From an uncultured Selenomonadales bacterium (GTDB lineage Bacteria; Bacillota; Negativicutes; Acidaminococcales; Acidaminococcaceae): 64,000 bases of DNA. The position numbers were made by a program, and so were the translations under genes. Under the pieces are notes generated by a model, which saw only the letters and a list, made by a program, of their open reading frames with translations, made no database searches and had not been told where the DNA came from. The stretch covers positions 1 to 64,000 of the forward strand of contig ONEW01000006.1 of assembly GCA_900316935.1 (NCBI GenBank). Reading direction: 5' to 3'. Positions 35,101-43,656 of this stretch are shown in pieces. The stretch's first letter is position 1. Each line of letters begins with the position of its first letter.

Positions 35101-36470
35101 TGTTAGATTCACTGGAACAAATCCTTGCCTTCATCAACTCCTGGCTCTGGGGCCGCTGGCTTGTCTTCGTACTGCTCGCCCTGGGTATCCTGTACACCGT
35201 CACGAACGGATTCATCCAGATCCGCCACTTCAAATTCATCATGAAACGGACCCTGGTGGACGCCTTCAAGACCCGCAAGGTCGATAAGGGCAGCGGCTCC
35301 ATTTCGACCTTCAAGGCCATGATGGTCACCCTGGCCGGCAACGTGGGCGGCGGCAACGTCGTCGGTGTCGCCACGGCCATCGTCTCCGGCGGCATGGGCG
35401 CCGTCTTCTGGATGTGGGTCGCCGCCTTCTTCGGCGAAGCCCTGAAATACGGCGAAATCGTCCTGTCGCAGCTGTACCGTGGCAAAGACGGGCAGGGCAA
35501 CCTGCTCTCCGGTCCCATGTACTACATCCGCGACGGTCTGAAGCTTCCCTGGCTGGGCGTGGTCATCGCCATCCTCATGTGCATCAAGATGATGGGCGCC
35601 AACCTGGTCCAGTCCAACACCATCGCCGGCATCCTGAACAGCAACTACGGCGTACCGACCTACCTGACGGGCATCGTGCTCATCGTGCTGCTCATGTCCA
35701 TCACCCTGGGCGGCCTGAAACGCCTGGCCAACATCGCCATGAATCTGGTTCCTGCCATGTCGATCTTCTACATCGTCATCGGCATCATCGTCATCCTGCT
35801 CAACATCACGGAACTGCCGAACGTCATCTACACCATCTTCACACAGGCCTGGTCCTTTGACGCCGCGGCCGGCGGCACCGGCGGTTATGTCATCGCCAAA
35901 GCCATGCAGTACGGCATTTCCCGCGGCATGTACTCCAATGAAGCCGGCGAAGGCACGGCACCGTTCGCACACGGCTGCTCCATCGTGCCGCACCCCGTCG
36001 ACGAAGGCATCACAGGCGTTGCCGAAGTCTTTATCGACACCATCATCATCTGCTCCATCACGGCCCTGGTCGTCGGCACCACGGGGATGTACACCTCCGG
36101 CCATCCGGCAACGGTCATGGCGCTGGAATCCTTCGGTACGGTCTGGGCGCCGCTGAAACATGCCGGCACCTTCGCCCTCCTGATCTTCTGCTTCACGACC
36201 CTTATGGGCCAGTGGTGGAACGCCGCCAAGAGCTTCACCTACGCCTTCGGGGAATCTGTCACGAGCAAGGTCCGCTACATCTTCCCGTTCCTGTGCATCG
36301 TCGGCGCCACCACAAAGATCACCGTCGTCTGGAGCCTGCAGGACGTAGCCATGGGCCTCGTCGTCATCCCGAACATGATTGCCCTCGCTATCCTCTGGCC
36401 ACAGGTCCGTGCCAAGACGAAGGAATATTTCAGTGACCCGAAATGGTATAACCACGAATCGGAAAAATAA
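35100..36470 (+). CDS. Alanine/glycine:cation symporter (AGCS family)
   Basis: A 456-residue sodium (or proton)-coupled amino acid importer with about ten membrane helices. Family motifs are SGSISTFKAMMVTLAGNVGGGNVVGVA and SNEAGEGTAPFAHG. Relatives (AlsT, DagA) carry alanine or glycine. The start at 35100 is set by AGGAG 7 nt upstream and the one-base overlap with the GDPD stop. A bidirectional terminator follows. Confidence 0.9.
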   Translation: MLDSLEQILAFINSWLWGRWLVFVLLALGILYTVTNGFIQIRHFKFIMKRTLVDAFKTRKVDKGSGSISTFKAMMVTLAGNVGGGNVVGVATAIVSGGMGAVFWMWVAAFFGEALKYGEIVLSQLYRGKDGQGNLLSGPMYYIRDGLKLPWLGVVIAILMCIKMMGANLVQSNTIAGILNSNYGVPTYLTGIVLIVLLMSITLGGLKRLANIAMNLVPAMSIFYIVIGIIVILLNITELPNVIYTIFTQAWSFDAAAGGTGGYVIAKAMQYGISRGMYSNEAGEGTAPFAHGCSIVPHPVDEGITGVAEVFIDTIIICSITALVVGTTGMYTSGHPATVMALESFGTVWAPLKHAGTFALLIFCFTTLMGQWWNAAKSFTYAFGESVTSKVRYIFPFLCIVGATTKITVVWSLQDVAMGLVVIPNMIALAILWPQVRAKTKEYFSDPKWYNHESEK

Positions 36471-36491
36471 GCCCTCCGGCGCAAACAAAAA

Positions 36492-36525
36492 GCCTGTCCC
36501 AACTAAATGGGACAGGCAGTTTTTT
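36492..36525. terminator. bidirectional terminator between symporter and metQ
   Basis: A perfect 9-bp stem (GCCTGTCCC, 36492-36500, with 36509-36517) has an 8-nt loop. T6 follows on the plus strand and a T-rich run on the minus strand, so it serves both convergent genes. Confidence 0.9.
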
Positions 36526-36530
36526 ATACC

Positions 36531-37361
36531 TCAGAACGCCGGCACAACGGCACCTTTGTACTTGTCTTCGATAAATTTCTTCACTTCCGGAGTCGTCAGG
36601 GCCTTCGCCAGTTTCTGCAGTTCCGGACGCTTGTCATCGCCTTCGCGGATGGCTACGACGTTGGCATACGGCGAATCCTTTTCAATGAACAGGGAGTCCT
36701 TGACGGGATTCAGCTTGGCTTCCATGGCGAAGTTGGAGTTGATGACGGCGATGTCGCAATCATCCAGGGAACGGGGCAGCATAGCCGCTTCGGCTTCCAC
36801 GATGTCCAGGTGTTTCGGATTGGAAACGATATCCTGTTTCGTCGCCGTAATGTCCTTGCCCTCCTTCAGCTTCAGGAGACCGGCCTTTTCCAGGAGTACC
36901 AGCGCGCGGCCGCCGTTGGTCGGGTCATTCGGGATGCCGACCCTGGCTCCGTCCTTGACATCCTTCAAGTCCTTGATCTTGCGGGAATACACGCCCATGG
37001 GCTCAATGTGGACCTTGGTCAGGACCACCAGCTTCATGTTGCGGTCCTTGGCGAACTTCTCCAGATACGGAATATGCTGGAAATAGTTGGCGTCCAGCTC
37101 CTTGTCTGCCAGGGACAGGTTCGGCTTCACGTAATCCGTGAACTCCACAATCTGCAGGTCCACGCCCTCCTTGGCGAGCTGCGGTTTGACGAAGTTCAGG
37201 ATTTCCGCATGGGGCACCGGCGTCGCGCCGACCTTCAGGACGACCTTCTTGCCATTGTCCTTCGGCGCCTCCGCCTTTTTGTCCCCGCCGCCGCATCCGG
37301 CGACGCCCAGGGCGAGAAGAGACAGTGCTGCGAGAGATACGATTGCCTTTTTGAATTGCAT
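36531..37361 (-). CDS. metQ: MetQ/NlpA-family methionine-binding lipoprotein (copy 1)
   Basis: A 276-residue ABC transporter substrate-binding lipoprotein. The lipobox LGVAGC places the lipidated Cys near residue 23. The Lipoprotein_9 fold carries VKVGATPVPHAEIL-type residues and GIPNDPTNGGRALVLLEKAGLL. Relatives bind D/L-methionine for MetNI. No metN or metI adjoins it, so it must work with components encoded elsewhere. It is a paralog of the protein at 56923-57753, with a homologous leader. AAGGAGG precedes the ATG. Confidence 0.9.
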   Translation of the reverse strand: MQFKKAIVSLAALSLLALGVAGCGGGDKKAEAPKDNGKKVVLKVGATPVPHAEILNFVKPQLAKEGVDLQIVEFTDYVKPNLSLADKELDANYFQHIPYLEKFAKDRNMKLVVLTKVHIEPMGVYSRKIKDLKDVKDGARVGIPNDPTNGGRALVLLEKAGLLKLKEGKDITATKQDIVSNPKHLDIVEAEAAMLPRSLDDCDIAVINSNFAMEAKLNPVKDSLFIEKDSPYANVVAIREGDDKRPELQKLAKALTTPEVKKFIEDKYKGAVVPAF

Positions 37362-37528
37362 GATGTGTTTCCTCCTTGTTAGTAGGTATAAAAATTGGTT
37401 GGTAATTCCCGCAGATCCGTCCGTTTTGCACCACAACAAGGCAAAATATAGCAAACCGGATTAAGTCTGCTGAATTACAGTGATGAGTAACTTGTTACAA
37501 TGTTAAGGCCTATTCCGGGAAATGTCAA
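37362..37528 (-). promoter_or_regulatory. promoter and conserved leader of metQ copy 1
   Basis: On the minus strand TTGACA (37523-37528) lies 17 bp from TAACAT (37500-37505). A leader of about 135 nt follows that closely resembles the leader of the second metQ (56758-56922). A predicted stem pairs 37451-37459 with 37421-37429 and encloses the shared loop sequence GCCTTGTTGTGG. The rest of 37362-37668 holds only the terminator at 37609-37635. Confidence 0.6.
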
Positions 37529-37608
37529 AGGGTTTTACAAAAAAGATATGCATTCATGAAACATACGCCGATTTCCCTCTTTTTCTGTTCAAAACATAAC
37601 AGAACCGG

Positions 37609-37635
37609 GGTGGATTTCCCATTGGAAAATCCACC
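37609..37635 (-). terminator. likely terminator after the 3D-domain gene
   Basis: A 9-bp stem (GGTGGATTT arms, 37609-37617 with 37627-37635) with a 9-nt loop lies 34 nt past the stop. The following minus-strand sequence is moderately T-rich. Confidence 0.5.
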
Positions 37636-37668
37636 GGCAATGTGCCATTCCGTTCCTCCCGCCGCGCC

Positions 37669-37983
37669 TCAGGGCGTAATGACCTGCACTTCGGCCTGGA
37701 ACCGGCCGAACTCCAGTGCCCGCGCATGGGATTCCATAAAGATGTCCACGTGGCGGTTGTGGGACGGGTTCATCCGGTCCTGCACATGGTACGTGACGCC
37801 GTTGTAGATGATCAGGCTGCCGATGGGCACGAAATTGGCCGCGCACGTATAGCCCTCCACTGCGTCCGCGCCGCTCGCCGTCCGGCGGCTGCCCGTCTCA
37901 TAAGGCGTATAGGCCGACATGGTCACGGTCGTCCAGAACACGGCCGCCAGTGCCAGCACTTTCCAACACCTCTTCATATACAT
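37669..37983 (-). CDS. Secreted 3D-domain protein
   Basis: A 104-residue exported protein. The signal peptide covers residues 1-24 (ends near TMSA), leaving little more than one 3D domain: AYTPYETGSRRTASGADAVEG, PIGSLIIYNG, and VQDRMNPSHNRHVDIFM with acidic residues in the expected places. 3D domains occur in resuscitation-promoting or lytic-transglycosylase-like wall enzymes. The start at 37983 has GGAGG 6 nt upstream. A role in wall remodelling is inferred. Confidence 0.75.
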   Translation of the reverse strand: MYMKRCWKVLALAAVFWTTVTMSAYTPYETGSRRTASGADAVEGYTCAANFVPIGSLIIYNGVTYHVQDRMNPSHNRHVDIFMESHARALEFGRFQAEVQVITP

Positions 37984-38016
37984 ACAATTCCTCCGTTTCA
38001 CCAGGCCGATGTACCC

Positions 38017-38817
38017 TTACCGGGAGTTCCGCAAAGGATAGGCCGCCTCAAAATCCGCCACGATGCGCCGCATCTCCGTGTCCAGGTACGGCAGGACCGC
38101 CTGCCGTACCGCTTCGGGCACGCCGTAGTACGCCTCGGCCACACTGCCCGCGATGGCCGCGATGGTGTCGCTGTCGCCGCCGATGGAGATAGCATTGCGG
38201 ATGGTGTCCTCGAAGCCGGTTCCCTCAAAAAAGGCCTCCAGCGCCTGGGGCACGGACCCCTGGCAGGTTTCGTCAAACTGATAGGAGTCCCGGATATCGT
38301 CCAGTTTGAAATCCAGCTTGTAATACCCGTCTTCGACAGCCTTGCGGATTTCCTCCTTCGGCTTCCCTTCCCGGGCCAGGAAGATGGCAACGGTAACGGC
38401 TTCCGCCCCCTTCATCCCCTCCGGATGGTTGTGTGTCACAGCGGTCACGTCCGCCGCCAGCTGCTTTGCCTCCGCCAGGGACGCTGCCGCCTGGGCACAG
38501 GCGCTGATCCGCATGGCGGCCCCGTTGCCGTAACTGTTGTACGGTTTGGGATCCCGTGCATCGAGCCACTGCCCGAAACGGGCCCCGTAGCCCGCGTTCG
38601 GATAGCGGCGGCCCATGTGCTGCATCTGCCGGATGACGCAGGGTACCAGCCGCGAACGGTCTTCCCGCGTTTCCAGCAGGGCCCTGGCCACCGCCAGCGT
38701 CATGATGCTGTCATCCGTCGGCTCACACCCGAAAGCAAACAATTCGAACTCTTTGTCACGGTGGTTGTCCCACTCAAAGCGGGACCCTGCCACATCACCG
38801 ATTATCGCCCCTAACAA
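38017..38817 (-). CDS. ADP-ribosylglycohydrolase family protein
   Basis: A 266-residue DraG-type hydrolase that removes ADP-ribose from proteins or small molecules. Magnesium-binding motifs are EPTDDSIMT, YGNGAAMR and IGGDSDTIAAI. A TTG at 38817 is chosen as the start: GGAGG lies 8 nt upstream and LLGAIIGDVAGSRFEW is the usual N terminus, whereas the upstream GTG at 38826 abuts the ribosome site. No ADP-ribosyltransferase is seen nearby. Confidence 0.85.
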   Translation of the reverse strand: MLGAIIGDVAGSRFEWDNHRDKEFELFAFGCEPTDDSIMTLAVARALLETREDRSRLVPCVIRQMQHMGRRYPNAGYGARFGQWLDARDPKPYNSYGNGAAMRISACAQAAASLAEAKQLAADVTAVTHNHPEGMKGAEAVTVAIFLAREGKPKEEIRKAVEDGYYKLDFKLDDIRDSYQFDETCQGSVPQALEAFFEGTGFEDTIRNAISIGGDSDTIAAIAGSVAEAYYGVPEAVRQAVLPYLDTEMRRIVADFEAAYPLRNSR

Positions 38818-38909
38818 ACAGGCCACCTCCCGACACAGGGACCTCCGGAACGGGTCCCAAAGCTTGATTTTCCTGCATATTTACTTTCCCTACATATTTA
38901 CTATGATAA

Positions 38910-38918
38910 ATCATACCA
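38910..38918 (-). promoter_or_regulatory. possible extended -10 promoter of the ADP-ribosylglycohydrolase gene
   Basis: On the minus strand TGG TATGAT (38910-38918) forms an extended -10 with no clear -35. It lies between the preceding gene's terminator and the gene start. Confidence 0.4.
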
Positions 38919-38931
38919 TATTTCCAGCCAT

Positions 38932-38976
38932 AAAAAAAGACCGTCCACCGTGCAATAGCAGGCACAGCAGCCGGCC
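38932..38976 (-). terminator. intrinsic terminator of the small secreted protein gene
   Basis: A 15-bp imperfect stem (38939-38953 with 38962-38976, several G-U pairs and one mismatch) is followed on the minus strand by seven T (complement of 38932-38938). Confidence 0.75.
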
Positions 38977-38996
38977 TTCTTGTCTTGCGCAAAAAA

Positions 38997-39551
38997 TCAA
39001 GGTCCCTTTGCAGGAGTTGCCGCAGCAGCCCGGGCACAAATCTCCAACATCGCTTCGGCGAAAGAATTTTCCGGTACAGGCAGCCATTTCCCTTCGCCTT
39101 CCTTCGTATCCAGCAAAGTCCCTTTGCTGCCGTATACATCCATTTGCTGAACCGTATAGGTCTTTTCCGCCAAGTGGAATTCCATCTGCAACAGGCAGTA
39201 CTGGGTCTTCTCCTTTGTTACCAGCTTTTTAGCGAACTTTTTGTCCATCTTCCTGACCAGGTCTTTATTGGTAAAGACCGTCTTCACCGTAGTCTGTACC
39301 AGGTTCCGGTCTTCCCTGCCGTTGCCCGCCCCAAAGGCAAGGGATCCCATATCGTATGCGTAGATTCCGATATCGTTTTCCAGGATGAGGGACCATTGCG
39401 GCCCTTGAGGGGCCTGATCCGCTCCATCGGCATTCATGCTGATGCTCCAGTCCACCGGTTTTTCCGGGACCGGTTCCGTTTTCTGTGCCGCAGCAGCCGG
39501 ATTCATATAAAACAGAGTGCACAAAATCAGTAACGATAAAACTTTTTTCAC
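38997..39551 (-). CDS. Small secreted protein of unknown function
   Basis: A 184-residue exported protein. The signal peptide covers residues 1-22 (LSLLILCTLFYMN, then AAA/AQ). The mature part has beta-strand-like stretches with WSLILENDIGIYAYDMGSLAFG and YCLLQMEFHLAEKTYTVQQMDVY. It recalls surface-adhesin E-like or other DUF periplasmic proteins of Negativicutes, but identity is unsure. A GTG start at 39551 is chosen because AGGAGG is 6 nt upstream and a clean signal peptide begins there. Confidence 0.55.
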   Translation of the reverse strand: MKKVLSLLILCTLFYMNPAAAAQKTEPVPEKPVDWSISMNADGADQAPQGPQWSLILENDIGIYAYDMGSLAFGAGNGREDRNLVQTTVKTVFTNKDLVRKMDKKFAKKLVTKEKTQYCLLQMEFHLAEKTYTVQQMDVYGSKGTLLDTKEGEGKWLPVPENSFAEAMLEICARAAAATPAKGP

Positions 39552-39625
39552 AACGTCCTCCTGAAAATCCACTAAAATTCCTGCGTATTTCATGATGATG
39601 TATCCGCCTTACTGTGATTTCCTCT

Positions 39626-41014
39626 TCACCAATTCCACAGATGCAACCGATAGGCGCCAAGAATGCGTCCCTCCGGTGTCAGGGCCGGTGCCTCGACGGC
39701 AGCCATCTGCCGGCCGTCGGCGCTGATACCCACCGCTTCACAAGGCCCTTCCGTCGTAAAGGAGGCAAGCACTTTCCCATCCCGCAGGCGGAGGATCTGC
39801 GCGCCATGGACCTTGTAATCACGGGTCCGCACGTTGCGGCCGATGGCAACGGCAGCCACGCCCTGGGCAAAGGCCAGGGCAGCCATGGTTCCTCCGGCCC
39901 GGACCTGATACAGGAACCTGCCTTCCGGGGAAAAAGCAAACAGGCTGTTGTCGCTGGGATGGGTGACCGGCGTCGGCAGCTGCCAGTTTTCCCGGTTAAA
40001 TGTGTTGATGGTCGTAAAGAACACGCCTTCCGGCAGAATGTAGCCGTCCCGTCCGGACGCATTGAGCCAGGATCCGTCCACCTTGGCAGGTTTTGACAAA
40101 AACCGCCCCCAGAGGACCTTGCCCGTATCATCCAGATAGAAGGCACGGCCATCACTGGCCATGCCGGCCAGGTGCTTCCCGTCCGCACCAAAGTTCGGGC
40201 TGCAGCGCATCACCGTGTTGTCAAAAGGGGGAACCGGCTCGATAAACACTGAATCCAACAACCGTCCCGTCTTCTTGTCCAGAAAATACAGCGTGTCCTT
40301 ATACTTCATTTCCGGCCGGAAATCGTAGGCCGACGTCGCCAGCACAACGCGCTCCCCTGCGGGACTGACATCGCACCAGTTGATCCAGCTGTCTATGGCT
40401 TCCTGCTCCGGAAATGCCCAGCGCTGCCGGCCGGACTTGTCCAGGGAAACCATGCGGCCCGTATAACTGCGGTTTCCGGCGCTGTCGATAAGGAAACGGT
40501 AGAAATTGACGTACTGGTTTTCCTCGCCATCCACTGCAATATGTACCGCGGCCGGAAACGACCGGTTGGAAGGGTCGGTTCCAATCAGGTCCGCCCCTTT
40601 ATACCGGTACCGGATATCTCCCGTCCGAACGGAGAGGGCGTAATAAAAGCCGTCTGCGCTGGATTCCCCGACGTATGCCGTATCCCCTTCCGGAGAAACA
40701 GTCAGGGAGACAAGCCGCCCGCTACCCAGGGAACGCTTCCAGCGCTGCCGGCCCTGCCGGTCGAACAGAAGCAGCTCGCCCCGGTCCGTTCCGACAAGCC
40801 AGGCGTCCGCTTTTTTTGCATAGGCAATCCGGGCTCCGGTGAATCCCATGCGGTTGTAGTTCTGCACCGGAACATCGCCCAGGTAGGCCGTAATTCCGTC
40901 TTCCTTGCCGTTGTCCCGCAATACCCAGGGTGTACGGTTCCCCGTCAGCCAGAAAAGACAGAGGCACGAAGCCAGAAAAGCGGTGGCCAGGATGATGTCT
41001 TTCATATGCTTCAT
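39626..41014 (-). CDS. Exported beta-propeller (PQQ/WD-like) protein of the ECF locus
   Basis: A 462-residue protein anchored or lipidated at its N terminus: hydrophobic residues 7-24 contain LASC, a possible lipobox. About seven propeller-like repeats follow, such as LLLFDRQGRQRWKRSLG, MVSLDKSGRQRWAFP, FYLDDTGKVLWGRFL and SLFAFSPEGRFLYQV. It lies 19 nt after EcfT. Eight consecutive G at 41023-41030 serve as its ribosome site, 8 nt before the ATG. A role as extracytoplasmic partner of the transporter is inferred; no ligand is known. Confidence 0.65.
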   Translation of the reverse strand: MKHMKDIILATAFLASCLCLFWLTGNRTPWVLRDNGKEDGITAYLGDVPVQNYNRMGFTGARIAYAKKADAWLVGTDRGELLLFDRQGRQRWKRSLGSGRLVSLTVSPEGDTAYVGESSADGFYYALSVRTGDIRYRYKGADLIGTDPSNRSFPAAVHIAVDGEENQYVNFYRFLIDSAGNRSYTGRMVSLDKSGRQRWAFPEQEAIDSWINWCDVSPAGERVVLATSAYDFRPEMKYKDTLYFLDKKTGRLLDSVFIEPVPPFDNTVMRCSPNFGADGKHLAGMASDGRAFYLDDTGKVLWGRFLSKPAKVDGSWLNASGRDGYILPEGVFFTTINTFNRENWQLPTPVTHPSDNSLFAFSPEGRFLYQVRAGGTMAALAFAQGVAAVAIGRNVRTRDYKVHGAQILRLRDGKVLASFTTEGPCEAVGISADGRQMAAVEAPALTPEGRILGAYRLHLWNW

Positions 41015-41022
41015 GGATGGCA

Positions 41023-41030
41023 CCCCCCCC
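41023..41030 (-). repeat. G8 homopolymer acting as ribosome-binding site
   Basis: A run of eight C on the plus strand (G8 in the mRNA) lies between the EcfT stop and the propeller-protein ATG. It is the only Shine-Dalgarno-like sequence for that gene. Homopolymers of this length can slip, so expression could vary. Confidence 0.6.
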
Positions 41031-41033
41031 GCC

Positions 41034-41909
41034 TTACAGATAGAGACTCGAAAAATCATAAAAACCGCGCAGCGGACCGGCGTACAGTCCCTGCTCGGAC
41101 AAAAGGAAACTGATTTTGCTGAAGACGACGGCCAGCGTGGCCAGAAGGAACAGCAGGCAGAGCCAGCGTTCCCTTCCATCCCACTGCTGGCGCCGCCGGG
41201 CCGCCTTTTCCGAAAAGGAACCCCGGCTTACGACAGAAAGAGCCAGTGTCTGGGAGCGGCGCAGGCAGCGGGCCAAAAGCGGCTTGGCCACATAGGGAAG
41301 ATGACGGATTCCTGTAAAGGGGCCCTTTGCCTTCTGGTCACGCAGCCGCAGGGCAATCAGGATCTCCTCTGTTTCCGATGCCAGGACAGGCAGAAACCGG
41401 ATGGCCGTCACAAGCATGAAAGCAATCTGGGGAGACAGGTGCCAGGCCAGCAGTCCGTTCAGGAGCTGCCGCGGGTCACTGGTCCAGCAGACCAGCATTC
41501 CCAGGGAAAGCATGCTGACGGTACGCAACCCTTGGACGGCGCCGTAAAGGATGCCTTCGCGGTAAACAGAAAGCCCCCCTGTCAGCGTCCCTAAAAACGG
41601 TGTCCCCGGCGCAATCAGGACGAGGAGGGGCGTCCTCGGCGTCCTGGCGAAGAACAGGGCCTGACTCAGCATGGAACCCCAAAGGCCCAGTAAAATCAGG
41701 AGGATGAGGACCCGCCACTTGGAAAGGGAGGTGCCGGCCAGGCCATGGAGCAGGAGTGTAAAAAGGAACAGGATGTACAACGTGCGGGGATTGTCAATGG
41801 TGATCATCAGGACGGCATAAAGAAACAAAAAGACCAGTTTCGTGCGGCCGTTCAGATTCCGGATCCACGGTTTGGCATCAGTTCCTTCCCAGAGTTGCCG
41901 GACCGACAC
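41034..41909 (-). CDS. ECF transporter T component (EcfT)
   Basis: A 291-residue transmembrane scaffold of an energy-coupling factor transporter, with membrane segments clustered at about 25-105 and a final one near 250-270. The two coupling-helix Ala-Arg-Gly motifs of the CbiQ/EcfT family appear as ALRLRDQ and SVVSRGSF near the C-terminal part. The start is a GTG at 41909 with AGGAGG 9 nt upstream, overlapping the ATPase gene by 32 nt. It should couple the double ATPase to the S-like protein encoded in the same run. Confidence 0.85.
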   Translation of the reverse strand: MSVRQLWEGTDAKPWIRNLNGRTKLVFLFLYAVLMITIDNPRTLYILFLFTLLLHGLAGTSLSKWRVLILLILLGLWGSMLSQALFFARTPRTPLLVLIAPGTPFLGTLTGGLSVYREGILYGAVQGLRTVSMLSLGMLVCWTSDPRQLLNGLLAWHLSPQIAFMLVTAIRFLPVLASETEEILIALRLRDQKAKGPFTGIRHLPYVAKPLLARCLRRSQTLALSVVSRGSFSEKAARRRQQWDGRERWLCLLFLLATLAVVFSKISFLLSEQGLYAGPLRGFYDFSSLYL

Positions 41910-43656
41910 AATGACACACCTCCTCCACGGTAATGCAGGGCGGAATCCCCAAGGCCCCGGACACGGCGAGAACCGGCGGCGCCACGAGTCCGCCTGCCGC
42001 AAGCAGGTCCCGCCGCGACAGGACGTCGAAAACCGTACCGTAGGCCAGCACACGCCCCTGGTTCAAAAGCAGGACATGATCCGCCAGACAGGATGCAAGC
42101 TCCACGTCGTGGGTGCACAGCAGCACCGTGCCGCCATGATCCCTGTAGTGGCTGAGCAGGGCCGCAATTTCCTGCAGGCTGGCTTCGTCCTGCCCTGTCG
42201 TCGGCTCGTCCAAAAGGAGCAGCTTCGGCCGCCAGGCAAAAAAGGAACCCAGCACGGTGCGCAACCGCTGTCCCTTGCTGAGCGCCAGCGGAAAATCATC
42301 CCGACATGGCTCCAGATGAAGCCGCTGCAGCAGGGCTTCCGCTTCCGCATCCGTCAGCGTATCGTTTTTCCATTTCAGCTCTTCCCAAACAGTACCGGCG
42401 AGAAGCATCAGGTCCGGTTCCTGCAGCAGATAGCCTGTGGAACCCCGCTGCCGGGCCAGGGGCCCCCCTTCGAACAACAGCCGCCCTGCCGAGGGTCCGG
42501 TCAATCCCCCCAGCAGGTTGAGCAACGTGGATTTGCCTGCCCCGTTGCAACCCATCAACGCAATGATTTCCCCTGCGTTCAGGGAAAAGGAAACCTCTTT
42601 CAACACATCTTCCGTCGTTCCCGGATACCGGAAGCAGACTTTCTCTGCCTCCACCAGGGGTCTCCCGTTCCGGCCCGTCTCTCCCGTTTTCCCGCCCGGG
42701 CGGGAGGAAGACTGGTGTTTTCCTGCACCCCCTGACCGCTCCGCTTCCACCGCCGGCACCGGACGGCAGTACGTCTTGATTTGCAGCACGGTCTGTGCCA
42801 CATCCGAGGAAAGTTCCGGCAGCCCCAGGACCCGCCCCAGCTTGACGCACTGCGGCTCCCGGAGACCTAGGTTTTCGCGGCCGGTCAGGAACGCCCAGGC
42901 AGCCTGAAGAGGACCGTCGTACACAATGCGCCCTTCCCTCATGATTGCCAGGCGGTGGAAATAGCAGGCCAGCTCGTTGACGCGGTGCTCTATCATCAGG
43001 ATGGCGATTCCCTCTTCCCGGTTAAGACGGAGCAAAAGTTCCATAAAGTCCTGAACGCCCCGGGGATCCATCTGGCTTACCGGTTCATCCAAAATGAGCA
43101 GACGCGGTTTGCCGATCAAGACGGAAGCCAGGGCCATCCGTTGGCGTTGGCCGCCGGAAAGCTGGTGAATCCCCCGCTTTTCCAGACCCGCCAGGCCTGT
43201 CAGTCCGAGAATCTCTTCCACCTGGTCGTGGACGGCCTCTGGCGCCTCTCCCTGATTTTCCAAGGCAAAGCCTGCCTCATCCTCTACCGTCATGGCAAAA
43301 AGCTGGTCATCCGGGGTCTGGTAGACCGTACCGGCCAACAGGCCGATCTTTTCCGGAGGCCAGTCCGCCATATCCTCGCCATTCCAAAGGACGGTCCCTT
43401 CCCGACGTTCCTGTCCCTCTCCCGACACAAGGCCGCTGATGACCTTGATGAGGGTCGATTTGCCACAGCCGCTGCGGCCGGCCAGGAGGAGCATTTCCCC
43501 GGATTCCAGAGACAGGCCGACATGGCGCAACGTATCGCTATGCCGCCCTTTGTAACGGAACGAGACGTCGCGTAATTCCAGCATCGGGCGCCTTTCGGCA
43601 GTACACGGATGATGCATTTGTTGCATTTCCTGATTCCTCTTTTCCACTATGCTCAT
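41878..43656 (-). CDS. ECF-type double ATPase (EcfA-EcfA' fusion)
   Basis: A 592-residue protein with two ABC ATPase domains. Domain 1 has GRSGCGKSTL, LSGGQRQR and LLILDEPVSQMDP with EHR as H-loop. Domain 2 has GCNGAGKSTLL, a variant signature LSKGQRLR and LLLLDEPTTGQDE with THD. A Gly/Ser/Arg-rich linker (about 310-340) joins them. It should energise EcfT and the S-like protein. The ATG at 43656 overlaps the upstream stop (ATGA); starts at 43626 or 43584 (AAAGG 6 nt upstream) are also possible. Confidence 0.88.
   Translation of the reverse strand: MSIVEKRNQEMQQMHHPCTAERRPMLELRDVSFRYKGRHSDTLRHVGLSLESGEMLLLAGRSGCGKSTLIKVISGLVSGEGQERREGTVLWNGEDMADWPPEKIGLLAGTVYQTPDDQLFAMTVEDEAGFALENQGEAPEAVHDQVEEILGLTGLAGLEKRGIHQLSGGQRQRMALASVLIGKPRLLILDEPVSQMDPRGVQDFMELLLRLNREEGIAILMIEHRVNELACYFHRLAIMREGRIVYDGPLQAAWAFLTGRENLGLREPQCVKLGRVLGLPELSSDVAQTVLQIKTYCRPVPAVEAERSGGAGKHQSSSRPGGKTGETGRNGRPLVEAEKVCFRYPGTTEDVLKEVSFSLNAGEIIALMGCNGAGKSTLLNLLGGLTGPSAGRLLFEGGPLARQRGSTGYLLQEPDLMLLAGTVWEELKWKNDTLTDAEAEALLQRLHLEPCRDDFPLALSKGQRLRTVLGSFFAWRPKLLLLDEPTTGQDEASLQEIAALLSHYRDHGGTVLLCTHDVELASCLADHVLLLNQGRVLAYGTVFDVLSRRDLLAAGGLVAPPVLAVSGALGIPPCITVEEVCHCVGPATLGRN

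Noticed and set aside
36531-37361. A complete methionine ABC operon
   Set aside because: Neither metN nor metI is adjacent to this metQ or to the one at 56923-57753.
37362-37528. metQ leader as an S-box (SAM-I) riboswitch or T-box
   Set aside because: The diagnostic S-box core and the T-box GGTGG-ACCGCG sequence were not found in either leader.
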